Shown here: piece by piece, positions 6,504 through 13,248 of the stretch
How positions within the stretch are numbered: position 1 is the stretch's first letter
How the letters are laid out: each line of letters begins with the position of its first letter
Source: Chloroflexota bacterium
GTDB taxonomy: Bacteria > Chloroflexota > Anaerolineae > UBA3071
Length of the DNA: 14,184 bases
Direction of reading: 5' to 3'
Assembly: GCA_014383605.1 (NCBI GenBank)
Contig: JACNHM010000420.1
Span: forward strand, 1 to 14,184
Made by a program: the position numbers and the translations under genes
The notes under the pieces: model-generated
What the model was told of the DNA's origin: nothing
The model's input: the letters and a program-made list of their open reading frames with translations, nothing else
Database searches by the model: none

Positions 6504-6545
6504 GAGCCCTGCTTCCCCATGCGGGAGGCAGGGCTTGTGTTTGCA
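6504..6545 (+). terminator. Intrinsic-type terminator of the holin-like gene
   Basis: A 12-bp stem, GCCCTGCTTCCC (6506-6517) with GGGAGGCAGGGC (6523-6534), has one T-G wobble and a 5-nt loop CATGC. It extends by A-T and G-T pairs and is followed by a T-rich tail (TTGTGTTTG). Confidence 0.75.
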
Positions 6546-6549
6546 TTCA

Positions 6550-6576
6550 ACCACAGACGTCACCGATTTCACTGCT
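6550..6576. repeat. 9-bp unit array, left half
   Basis: ACCACAGAC, GTCACCGAT, TTCACTGCT: same unit family as at 5132-5197. Its inverted partner is at 6844-6870, with MITE-like copy B between them, suggesting copy B inserted into the centre of a hairpin repeat like the intact one at 5132-5197. Confidence 0.65.
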
Positions 6577-6596
6577 GGCCGTCCTCTCTGTATCCG

Positions 6597-6840
6597 GGTG
6601 GTCTCTCTTCCGTGTTGATAGCTTTTCCCTTACCGCATAGCGCGCGGAGCACGCCGAGATCTTCTGGTTTCCTCAGGGTTCTTGGCGATCTCTGTGGTCA
6701 AAAAGCGGCCGAAACTGGCGTCAACACAGTTGGGGGAGACTCAGTAGATCCAGATTTGCTCTTGCCGGACTGCCAAGTCCGGCAGAAAGGCGGTGGACTT
6801 GGCAGTCCACCGCGAGCTTCTTGGATCTACTGAGACTACC
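6597..6840. mobile_element. MITE-like element, copy B, interrupted
   Basis: The left terminus is GGTGGTCT ending in CGTGTTGA at 6618. The right terminus is TCAACACAG from 6721 through AGACT (6741), continuing after an insert as ACC (6838-6840). Removing the 96 bp of insert plus duplication leaves 148 bp, against 149 bp for copy C and the core of copy A. It is flanked by TGTATCCG (6589-6596) and TATATCCG (6841-6848), an 8-bp duplication with one mismatch. The inner palindrome is more decayed than in copies A and C, so this is probably the oldest copy. Confidence 0.75.
6742..6832. mobile_element. 91-bp nested palindromic element with 5-bp target duplication
   Basis: Perfect 11-bp terminal inverted repeats, CAGTAGATCCA (6742-6752) and TGGATCTACTG (6822-6832), are flanked by AGACT on both sides (6737-6741, 6833-6837). 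Inside are two perfect hairpins: GCCGGACT/AGTCCGGC with loop GCCA (6764-6783), and GCGGTGGACT/AGTCCACCGC with loop TGGC (6790-6813). Each is a near inverted copy of the other. As RNA or single-stranded DNA the whole would fold as a three-way junction. There is no ORF. It differs from the host element in sequence, ends and duplication length. Confidence 0.8.
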
Positions 6841-6843
6841 TAT

Positions 6844-6870
6844 ATCCGTGTAATCTGTGAAATCTGTGGT
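6844..6870. repeat. 9-bp unit array, right half
   Basis: ATCCGTGTA, ATCTGTGAA, ATCTGTGGT. Reverse-complement counterpart of the array at 6550-6576. Its first unit overlaps the 8-bp duplication flanking copy B. Confidence 0.7.
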
Positions 6871-6905
6871 CGTTTCGTGGCGCACCGTCACGCCCGGCAA
6901 GCCGT

Positions 6906-8636
6906 CTAGCCGTTCTGCCACTGCCAGGGGCGGAAGTCCTGTAAGATGGAGCCGCCGATGAACTCCCGCAGGATGGAGTTGTCGGGGACGAGGTCGGGCT
7001 TGCAGGGCAGGAACCATTTCAGGAAGGCCAGCAGCCGCCGCGCCTCCACGTATCCGGGCGCTCCCCGTTCGATCTGCAACAGCAAAGGCTCGACGAAGGG
7101 CTTGAGCACGGCCAGTTCGTACACCAGCGCCGTGTTGACCATGACGTCGGCGTGCTCCTGGTAGGGGAAGATGTTGCGCTTCTCGCCGCGGCGCACGCTG
7201 GCCCAGCGTGCGATGGTCTGCTGGGCCGTGTAGCCGCGGGAAGTGGCGTCGCGCACGATGCGGCGAATCAGGCGGGTGTCGGTGGTGGGCACCCGGTTGT
7301 GCCGGTCCACGTTGAGTTGTGTCAGGGCCGAGACGTAGATGCGGTAGAGGCGCTCTGGCGGCACCTGGGGCACCAGATCGGGGTTCAACCCGTGGATGCC
7401 CTCGATCAAGATCACGTGATCCGGCGTCAGGCGCAGCGTCTCCCCCGGCTCCCGCCGGCCCGTGCGGAAGTTGTAGTGGGGCAGCATGACTTCCTGGCCA
7501 TCCATGAGCTGCAGCAATTGCTCGTTGAACAGCGCCAGATCCAGCGCCTCCAGGGCCTCGAAGTCGTACTCGTCGTTTTCGTCCCGCGGCGTGTGCTCCC
7601 GGTCCACGAAGTAATCATCCAGGCCCAAGGCCACGGGGTGCACGCCGTTGGCCATGAGCTGCACCGCCAGCCGCTTGGCGAAGGTGGTCTTGCCGGACGA
7701 CGAGGGGCCGGCGATGAGCACCAGCCGTATCTCCCCCCGCCGCTGGGCGACGTCGTAGGCGATGCGGGCGATGCGCTGCTCGTGCAGCGCTTCGGCGACC
7801 AGGGCAACCTCGCCAATACGCCCGCTTTCGATGGTCTGGTTCAAGGCCCCCACGTCCGGCACGCCGATGACTTTCGTCCAATCACCGTACTCGTGGAAGA
7901 CAGCGCCCAGCTTGGAATACTCGAGGAATGGTTGCAGCCGCAGTGGTTCGGTCTCGCGTGGGTATTGCAGGATGAAACCAGGCGGGTAATCGCGGAGAGC
8001 AAACCAGCGCAAATAACCGGTGGAGGGCAGCATGTAGCCGTGGAAGTAGTCCCGGACGCCACGCAGCTTGTAGGTCGTCAGGTAGTCCTTCTGGCGGTAG
8101 GATAGCAGGCGGATCTTGTCGTCGTCGCCCCGCTCGCTGAACAGGGCCACGGCGTCGTGCAGGGGGATGCGCTCCTTGCGGATGGGCGCGTCTGTGGCGA
8201 CGATGCTGCGCATGTGCTCTTCGAGCTGGGCCAGCTCCTCTTGAGTCAACGGTGTTCGTCCTTCCAGGCGGCAGTGGTAGCCCCCGAAGGGAACGGAGTG
8301 ATCCACGATCACCTGTGCCTGGGGGAACAACTCGTGGGCGGCGGTGATCAGCAGGAACGAGAGGGAGCGACGATAGATGCGCATGCCGTCGCCGGTGGCC
8401 ATGGATACCGGCGTCACTTCCACGTCGGATTCGACGTGGTAGGTCAACTCGCGCAGTTGGCCGTCCACGATGGCGGCGACGATGGGCACGGCAGGATGCG
8501 GCTCGGCCGCGCGAAGGAACGTTTCCAGCGGTGTGCCCACGGGGCCTTCGTAGACGCGGCCGTCGGCCAACCAGACCTGGGCGGTCTGGCGCGGCTGCGA
8601 TAGCTTGACTGGCGAAGGATCTCGTCTCTTTCCCAT
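6906..8636 (-). CDS. Nucleoside kinase: TGS + ThrRS-like + uridine-kinase domains
   Basis: 576 aa. Domain order: a TGS-like fold at about 18-78, a ThrRS second-additional-domain-like region at about 88-200 (YRRSLSFLLITAAHELFP; VDHSVPFGGYHC), then a P-loop phosphoribulokinase/uridine kinase domain from about 300, with Walker A AGPSSSGKTT at 309-318. LGLDDYFVDREHTPRD (337-352) and IEGIHGLNPD (411-420) match uridine-kinase substrate and Walker B regions. Proteins of this layout are annotated as nucleoside kinases; the native substrate is not settled from sequence. The ThrRS-like part lacks the first His of the HxxxH editing motif (only H101), so tRNA editing is unlikely. ATG at 8636 chosen because AGAGG lies 5 nt upstream; an upstream GTG at 8657 has no such site. 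It stands alone, with repeats on both sides. Confidence 0.9.
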   Translation of the reverse strand: MGKRRDPSPVKLSQPRQTAQVWLADGRVYEGPVGTPLETFLRAAEPHPAVPIVAAIVDGQLRELTYHVESDVEVTPVSMATGDGMRIYRRSLSFLLITAAHELFPQAQVIVDHSVPFGGYHCRLEGRTPLTQEELAQLEEHMRSIVATDAPIRKERIPLHDAVALFSERGDDDKIRLLSYRQKDYLTTYKLRGVRDYFHGYMLPSTGYLRWFALRDYPPGFILQYPRETEPLRLQPFLEYSKLGAVFHEYGDWTKVIGVPDVGALNQTIESGRIGEVALVAEALHEQRIARIAYDVAQRRGEIRLVLIAGPSSSGKTTFAKRLAVQLMANGVHPVALGLDDYFVDREHTPRDENDEYDFEALEALDLALFNEQLLQLMDGQEVMLPHYNFRTGRREPGETLRLTPDHVILIEGIHGLNPDLVPQVPPERLYRIYVSALTQLNVDRHNRVPTTDTRLIRRIVRDATSRGYTAQQTIARWASVRRGEKRNIFPYQEHADVMVNTALVYELAVLKPFVEPLLLQIERGAPGYVEARRLLAFLKWFLPCKPDLVPDNSILREFIGGSILQDFRPWQWQNG

Positions 8637-8720
8637 GCTGTCCTCTTTCGGTAACACTGCACCAGGCTGTGGTCGCTATCTTCTGGCGTCCATCAGCCGT
8701 TAGAGCCGATGGAACCAATA

Positions 8721-8869
8721 GGTGATCTGCCTCTTTCGTGTTGATGTCCTCTCTTCACCGCAGAGCACACGGAGCACGCAGAGATTCTTTGGTTTTCTCA
8801 GCGTGCTCGGCGGTCTCTGCGGTTGGAAAGCGGTCGGAACTGGCGTCAACACGGTTAGTGGAGACTACC
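8721..8869. mobile_element. MITE-like element, copy C
   Basis: 149 bp between the kinase and Ntn hydrolase genes. The left 24-bp terminus (8721-8744, GGTGATCT...CGTGTTGA) is the imperfect inverse of 8846-8869 (TCAACACG...GACTACC), with 16 of 24 positions matching. An inner palindrome (CACCGCAGAG.../...CTGCGGTTGG) is at about 8753-8828. Flanks AACCAATA (8713-8720) and AACCGATA (8870-8877) form an 8-bp duplication with one mismatch. About 13 differences from the core of copy A by eye. The remaining spacer bases (8637-8712, 8878-8909) show nothing I can assign. Confidence 0.75.
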
Positions 8870-8909
8870 AACCGATATAACTCATCAGAAAACCATCTCC
8901 GGCGGCGCG

Positions 8910-9998
8910 CTACTCCCCCACGGAACTCAGCCGGAAGGTCAGCGGCCGGTCGTACTTCTGGCCCATGACCACGTTCACCTCGCCGCTGCTCAGCCCGTAG
9001 ACGACAGACCATTGCGTGCTGCCCTGGGCCACGCCGGCCAGGAGCTGCATGGCCTCCGGCGCGGTCAGACGGCCCGCAGCTTGCGCGAGCCGCTGGCTGA
9101 TCCGGTCATACCGCCAGCACTGCCCGGCGGCGGACGCGCCCGCCGTGGCGCGCAGGAAATTGGTGGCCTGGTGCCAGGGCGTCTCCTGGGGGATGACGAC
9201 CATCTGGCCCTGGTAGAACTCCACCAGGGCCGCCTGCCCCGAGCGGTCGGCGATCAGGTAGTGGATGGGCGGCCCGCCGCCCACGTCCACGTTGTGGCCT
9301 TCCAGGATGGCCACGGCTTCGTCCACGGCGGCGGCGTGATCGAGCATCTCGCGCATCGCCCGCAGCGAGCCTATGGTCTCTTGGCCTGGATCAGGAACCA
9401 TCTGCCCTGGCGGCACGGCGGCCATGCCCACGGCCAGCCCCCGCTCGTTCAGGCCGTCGAAGGGCAGAAAGGGCGCGTCCAGCAGCGGGCGGCGCGCGGC
9501 CAGGGGCAGGTCGGTCAACGTGTGCGCCCTGGCTCCTCCGAAGCCGAAGTAGGCGATGTCCACCATGGAAACCGAGGCGTAGCCGTCCGGCGGGCCGGTG
9601 AACAGGAGCAGGGCGGGGCTGTAGTCCCAGTCGAAGTTGCGGCCGTAGAGCACGTTTTCGGCGTCGCCGAGGGCGGCGAACAGCGAACAGGCCCACGCCG
9701 GCGGCGCGGAGGTATCCTCGAAAGAAGATAGCCGCTCCTCGGTTGCGCCGTGGTAGCGCATGGTGTAGAGGGGGAAGTCGTCCACCCGCTGCAGGCTGCT
9801 GAGCGTGGCGGCCTGTTCAGCCGACAGGCCATCGGCGCGGGGCGTGCCTGTGGGCATCACGGTTGGCGTGGAGATCGTGGACCGCGTGGCGGTGGCTGGT
9901 GGCGGTCCAGGCGCCACCGCGGGCAGGCTGCAGCCGACCAGCAGCCACAGGACGGCGGCCAGGCCGATGAGCTGCCGCAGCGTTTTGCGGGGTATCAC
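8910..9998 (-). CDS. Lipoprotein Ntn hydrolase (choloylglycine hydrolase / linear amide C-N hydrolase-like)
   Basis: 362 aa from a GTG start. Signal peptide with basic n-region (PRKTLR), hydrophobic core and lipobox LLVGC, so lipidation is expected at C23. A Pro/Thr/Ala-rich linker (about 24-56) precedes the catalytic domain. The likely N-terminal nucleophile is C104 (AW-A-CSLFAAL), followed by the family hallmark YGRNFDWD at 118-125, NERGLAVGM at 184-192, N280 (HQATNFL) and a C-terminal WSVVYGL segment at 330-336. Relatives cleave linear amide bonds (bile acid conjugates, penicillin V, N-acyl amino acids); substrate here is unknown and probably extracytoplasmic. GTG chosen: GGGAG lies 5 nt upstream, and it overlaps the transporter stop by 4 nt (GTGA), so the two are translationally coupled. 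The open frame extending upstream is a shadow of the transporter gene. Confidence 0.85.
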   Translation of the reverse strand: MIPRKTLRQLIGLAAVLWLLVGCSLPAVAPGPPPATATRSTISTPTVMPTGTPRADGLSAEQAATLSSLQRVDDFPLYTMRYHGATEERLSSFEDTSAPPAWACSLFAALGDAENVLYGRNFDWDYSPALLLFTGPPDGYASVSMVDIAYFGFGGARAHTLTDLPLAARRPLLDAPFLPFDGLNERGLAVGMAAVPPGQMVPDPGQETIGSLRAMREMLDHAAAVDEAVAILEGHNVDVGGGPPIHYLIADRSGQAALVEFYQGQMVVIPQETPWHQATNFLRATAGASAAGQCWRYDRISQRLAQAAGRLTAPEAMQLLAGVAQGSTQWSVVYGLSSGEVNVVMGQKYDRPLTFRLSSVGE

Positions 9999-11464
9999 GT
10001 TCTCTCCCTCACCTGCGTGAGGGCGGCCACGGACAGGAGAAAGAGCGCCGCGTACACACCGAAAATGACCAGGTAGCCCAGTCCTGGGCGGAGGCCGTTG
10101 AAGAAGTCGGCCATCGGCCCGCCGATGCCGGCGCCGACGATGCCGGCGCCGGCCCCGGCCAGGTTGGAGATGCCCAGGTAGCGCCCCGCCTCTTCGGGCG
10201 GCACCAGGTCGGTGCCCAGGGCCCAGTTGGTGGCCATGAAGGCGCCCGCGCCCATGCCGATGATGCAGCCGCTGACGATCACCAGGGGCAGATTGGTGGC
10301 AAAAAGCAGCACGACCGTGCCGGCGGCGGCGATCAGGCCGGAGAAGGCCACCAACCGCTTGCGGCCGATGCGGTCGGCCAGATAGCCGCCGCCCAGGGCG
10401 GTGGCGATCAGAAAGATGGCCACGGCGGCCATCAGCACTGTGGTCATCGTCGCCGGGTTGGGGATGTGCAGGACGTCGGCCAGGTAGTACTGGGCAAATC
10501 CCTGGATGGAGCCCACCCCGGCCAGGAAGAGCAGCCGGTTGATCACCCACCAGATGAATGAGGTCTGCTGGCGCGCCTCCTTGCCGATCCCCACCCAGGC
10601 GCCAGCGTACACGCCCACGAAGATGGCCCCGGCCATGCCCACGAGGCCCGCCAGGCCCACGATGGCCACCTGCAGGCCGACCGCCGCGCCGCGCTGCGCC
10701 AGTTGCGTGCCGCTGGCGCGCACCATCCACACGGCGGCCTGCGTGACGGCGACGAAGATGACGGTGAGGGCGATCAGCCGCACGATCCGCCCGCCGATGG
10801 GGCCGGCGGGCTTCTCCTGCAGCGGTTCCTCGCGTACGGTGAGGACGGTGATCAGCATGGCGATGAAGAAGCCGGCCATGATGATGCCCACGGTCAGCCA
10901 GATCTGGCCACCGTCCACCAGCGGGCCGACGAAGATGACCAGAAAGGCAGGCAGGAGTTCCATGACCGCCTTGACCCCCGAGGCCCGCCCCCGCTGGTTC
11001 TCCGGCACCAGGTCGGGGATCAGCCCTTGCAGCGCGCCGTGGGCGACGTTGGAGGAGACCTGCAGGAGCACGATGCCGGTGAGCAGGACGGCGTAAGCGG
11101 CGGTGACGCCGAAGGCGGGCTGGAAGAAGCCATCCAACGTCGAGCCCAGGAAAAGCGGCGAGGCCCCGATGATGAACAGGAAGAGGATGTTGAACAGGGC
11201 GCCGCCGACGATGAAGGGGCGTCGCCGCCCGGCGCGGTGTGTGCTGCGGTCGCTGAACATGCCGGCCATGGGCTGGACGGCCATGGCCGCGGCCAGGCCG
11301 ATGACGCGGATGGTCGCCAGGTAGCTGTTCTTGAGCGCCAGCGGGGCGAACAGGGCCACCAGATAGGGCAGCAGCACGGGCGTGATGGCGCCGGAAGCGA
11401 TGTTGATCCCCAGCCAGTAGACGTTGATGGCGATGTGGTCGTACCAGCGCATATCCCGTTCCAT
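9995..11464 (-). CDS. MFS transporter, 12 transmembrane helices
   Basis: 489 aa inner-membrane carrier. MFS signature A-like loops occur in both halves: GMFSDRSTHRAGRRRP at about 68-83 and GGGYLADRIGRKR at about 358-370. The first has the DRxxxxxGRRRP form seen in the GPH/sugar-symporter-like and SLC45-like branches. A long cytoplasmic loop with basic/acidic residues lies mid-protein near 210-225 (REEPLQEKPAGPIGG). The substrate is not predictable from sequence; the coupled downstream amidase and upstream TIM-barrel enzyme suggest uptake or export of a compound they process. ATG at 11464 is used; Met5 (11452) is an alternative and neither has a strong SD. 20 nt separate it from the upstream gene. 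Confidence 0.88.
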   Translation of the reverse strand: MERDMRWYDHIAINVYWLGINIASGAITPVLLPYLVALFAPLALKNSYLATIRVIGLAAAMAVQPMAGMFSDRSTHRAGRRRPFIVGGALFNILFLFIIGASPLFLGSTLDGFFQPAFGVTAAYAVLLTGIVLLQVSSNVAHGALQGLIPDLVPENQRGRASGVKAVMELLPAFLVIFVGPLVDGGQIWLTVGIIMAGFFIAMLITVLTVREEPLQEKPAGPIGGRIVRLIALTVIFVAVTQAAVWMVRASGTQLAQRGAAVGLQVAIVGLAGLVGMAGAIFVGVYAGAWVGIGKEARQQTSFIWWVINRLLFLAGVGSIQGFAQYYLADVLHIPNPATMTTVLMAAVAIFLIATALGGGYLADRIGRKRLVAFSGLIAAAGTVVLLFATNLPLVIVSGCIIGMGAGAFMATNWALGTDLVPPEEAGRYLGISNLAGAGAGIVGAGIGGPMADFFNGLRPGLGYLVIFGVYAALFLLSVAALTQVRERT

Positions 11465-11484
11465 GATGGCTCTGCTCTAGGGCC

Positions 11485-12381
11485 TCAACGCCTTATGACA
11501 TCTGGACGGATGGCCCGGATCACCTCCAGCGAGGCCAGGGCCTGCCCGACGGTCAGCTCGAAGATGATGGGGCCGTCGAATTCTGCCTCCGCCAGCCTGT
11601 CCAACAGGCGGGCCACGTCCAGGTCGCCGGCGCCCAGGGGCTGGTGATCCTGGCCGTAGCCGATGTGGCGCTGCGGCCCCTGCCACGGCCCGTCGTGCAG
11701 GTGAATCTCGCTCAGGCGGTGCAGGCAGCGTTCCAGGGCCTCTTCGAGGCCCAGCGGCCCGGAGAAGCCCACCAGCACGTGGCCGGTGTCCAGGCAGATG
11801 GACAGGTCGAGCTGCTCCGCCAGCTCCAGCGTCAGGTCGAAGGGGAATTCCACGGTCTCGATGGCCAGTTGCCGGCTGGGGATGCCGGTCTCGGCCAGGA
11901 TGGTCTGCAGGCTCTGGCGGGCGTTGCTCTGGAACTGGCGCAGGAGGAGCGCTTTGGCCAGGTTGGGCAGGTTCATGCGGTAGAACTCGGCAGCCAGCGC
12001 GCCCGTGGCGTGCAGCACGTAGACCTCCGGCTCCAGGACCAGGGTGCTGTGGATGGTGTGGATCAGGGCACGCACGGAGCCTTGCCGCACGGGGGTCAGG
12101 GGCGTGGAAGGTTCCACCGACCAGAGGGGCAGGTGGACGGTGTAGCTGACGCCGCTGCCCGCTTTGAGCCTGGCCAGCCGTTCGATGGTCAGCGGATCGA
12201 AGCTTTGGGGCAGGAACAGTTCCATGTCGCCGCCCAGCTCGATGGGGTTGAAGCCGTGGGAGTGCAGTTGCCGCGCCAGGTCGGCGTGGTCGAGGGTGGC
12301 GATGTAGACCATCGCCTCTTGCATGGACATCCCGGAGGGGATGAGGGCCTCCCGTTGCATGGTGATGATGCCAAAGCGCAT
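11485..12381 (-). CDS. TIM-barrel sugar isomerase/AP-endonuclease-2-like enzyme, possibly CbiR
   Basis: 298 aa, full-length TIM barrel of the xylose-isomerase-like/AP endonuclease family 2. Expected metal-site residues at strand ends are visible: E48 (PIELGGD), H83 (YTVHLPLWS), H124 (VLHATG), E175 (AIETVEFPF), D198 and H201 (CLDTGH), H227 (IHLHDGPW) and E275 (IIFELT). This set suggests a functional metal enzyme. From memory, proteins with the VHLPLWS, HATGALAAEFYR and HLHDGPW stretches are annotated as CbiR, a cobamide-remodelling phosphodiesterase that removes the lower ligand of cobamides; I cannot confirm this without a search. Otherwise it would be an uncharacterised isomerase or epimerase. 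AGGAGG lies 5 nt before the ATG. It follows the AbiEii gene by 24 nt and precedes the transporter by 20 nt. Confidence 0.8.
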   Translation of the reverse strand: MRFGIITMQREALIPSGMSMQEAMVYIATLDHADLARQLHSHGFNPIELGGDMELFLPQSFDPLTIERLARLKAGSGVSYTVHLPLWSVEPSTPLTPVRQGSVRALIHTIHSTLVLEPEVYVLHATGALAAEFYRMNLPNLAKALLLRQFQSNARQSLQTILAETGIPSRQLAIETVEFPFDLTLELAEQLDLSICLDTGHVLVGFSGPLGLEEALERCLHRLSEIHLHDGPWQGPQRHIGYGQDHQPLGAGDLDVARLLDRLAEAEFDGPIIFELTVGQALASLEVIRAIRPDVIRR

Positions 12382-12405
12382 GTTAGCCTCCTATAAGGTC
12401 GGTCT

Positions 12406-13245
12406 TCACGCTTGTCGCTCTAGCCAGTGGGGCAGCAGAGTTTCAAGTTCTGTCATCACAGCTTCATAAGTGGGAGGAAACGAGACCAAGTGCTGGAGCG
12501 ATGTGTTCCACGCTTCAGACATCCCTACCCTGCGGGCGGGGAGCAGAAAGTCCTCGGCCGAGGAAAAGCTGTACCCTTTGTGACGGCATTTCTCCTCCAG
12601 CACGTGAAGAAGAAGCGAGTGGTCCAAGCCTTCGTCATGGTGCTTGAGCAGATACCACACGTCGTAAATGTCTCTGGGGTAGCAGCGGCGAAGCAATGCG
12701 CGCAGCTTTTCGGCCAGCATTTCCTCCAGGCAGTAGGTGGGCACCTGCAAGGGGGCCCGTGGCGCGTCTGAGTACGGATGAATGATACGGCGTAATGCTG
12801 CTGGCAGGACCAATAACTCGTAGTGGGTCAGATCGAGCGTGATCCGGGGAGGATCAGGTCCCCGTTGTCCCAAAGGTCCGACATAGGCCAGCCGAGCGCG
12901 GTAGGCTTCCTCCCCGGCGACGTCTCGGGTCTGCTTCCACAAGGCAATCCACATCTGCATGCCGGATGTGCTCTGCACCTGATGGCAAACGGCCTGAACG
13001 CCGCCCTGCAACTTGTCCTTCTCTACTGGCCGAACCAATGTGAAGTCCAGGTCTTCGGAGAAGCGGTAGGTAGGAAAGTACGTCTTGCGCAGTGCAGTGC
13101 CCCCCTTGAAGGCCAATGCCTGGCACAGGCCAGGTGTCTCAGACAGACCCAGCAAGAACCAGCCCAGAGCGTAGTCGCGCTCTTGCATTTCGAGCCGCAC
13201 GCCAGTCTGAGCCGCCAACCGCTGTAACTCTGCTGCAGTGATCAC
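12406..13245 (-). CDS. abiEii: AbiEii/AbiGii-type nucleotidyltransferase toxin
   Basis: 279 aa. DNA polymerase beta-like nucleotidyltransferase: KGGTALRK (47-54) and SEDLDF (63-68, acidic D65/D67) form the GG[ST]-x-DxD catalytic core, TLDLT (136-140) carries a third acidic residue, and E174/K180 with RDIYDVWYL (191-199) match the family's C-terminal motifs. All key residues are present, so the toxin looks active. Characterised relatives act as type IV-style or nucleotidyl-transfer toxins giving phage abortive infection; some modify tRNA 3' ends. Start is GTG 3 nt after the antitoxin stop; the first residues (ITAAELQRLA) fit the usual family start. No good SD, which suggests translational coupling to abiEi. 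GC content looks lower than in the downstream genes, consistent with acquisition. Confidence 0.9.
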   Translation of the reverse strand: MITAAELQRLAAQTGVRLEMQERDYALGWFLLGLSETPGLCQALAFKGGTALRKTYFPTYRFSEDLDFTLVRPVEKDKLQGGVQAVCHQVQSTSGMQMWIALWKQTRDVAGEEAYRARLAYVGPLGQRGPDPPRITLDLTHYELLVLPAALRRIIHPYSDAPRAPLQVPTYCLEEMLAEKLRALLRRCYPRDIYDVWYLLKHHDEGLDHSLLLHVLEEKCRHKGYSFSSAEDFLLPARRVGMSEAWNTSLQHLVSFPPTYEAVMTELETLLPHWLERQA

Positions 13246-13248
13246 TCC

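Noticed and set aside
6742..6832. tRNA or riboswitch as explanation for the structured 91 bp
   Set aside because: Three-stem layout but no tRNA invariant bases (no TTCGA loop, no CCA-type acceptor), and the 5-bp flanking duplication points to insertion.
6721..7017. 98-aa minus-strand ORF overlapping the end of the kinase gene
   Set aside because: Out of frame with the kinase and running through the 9-bp array and the 91-bp element; it shows only repeat-derived TDFTDYTD residues.
9995..10730. Upstream extension of the Ntn hydrolase frame into the transporter gene
   Set aside because: Arg/Gly-rich shadow of the MFS frame; the GTG at 9998 with GGGAG and a lipoprotein signal peptide marks the true start.
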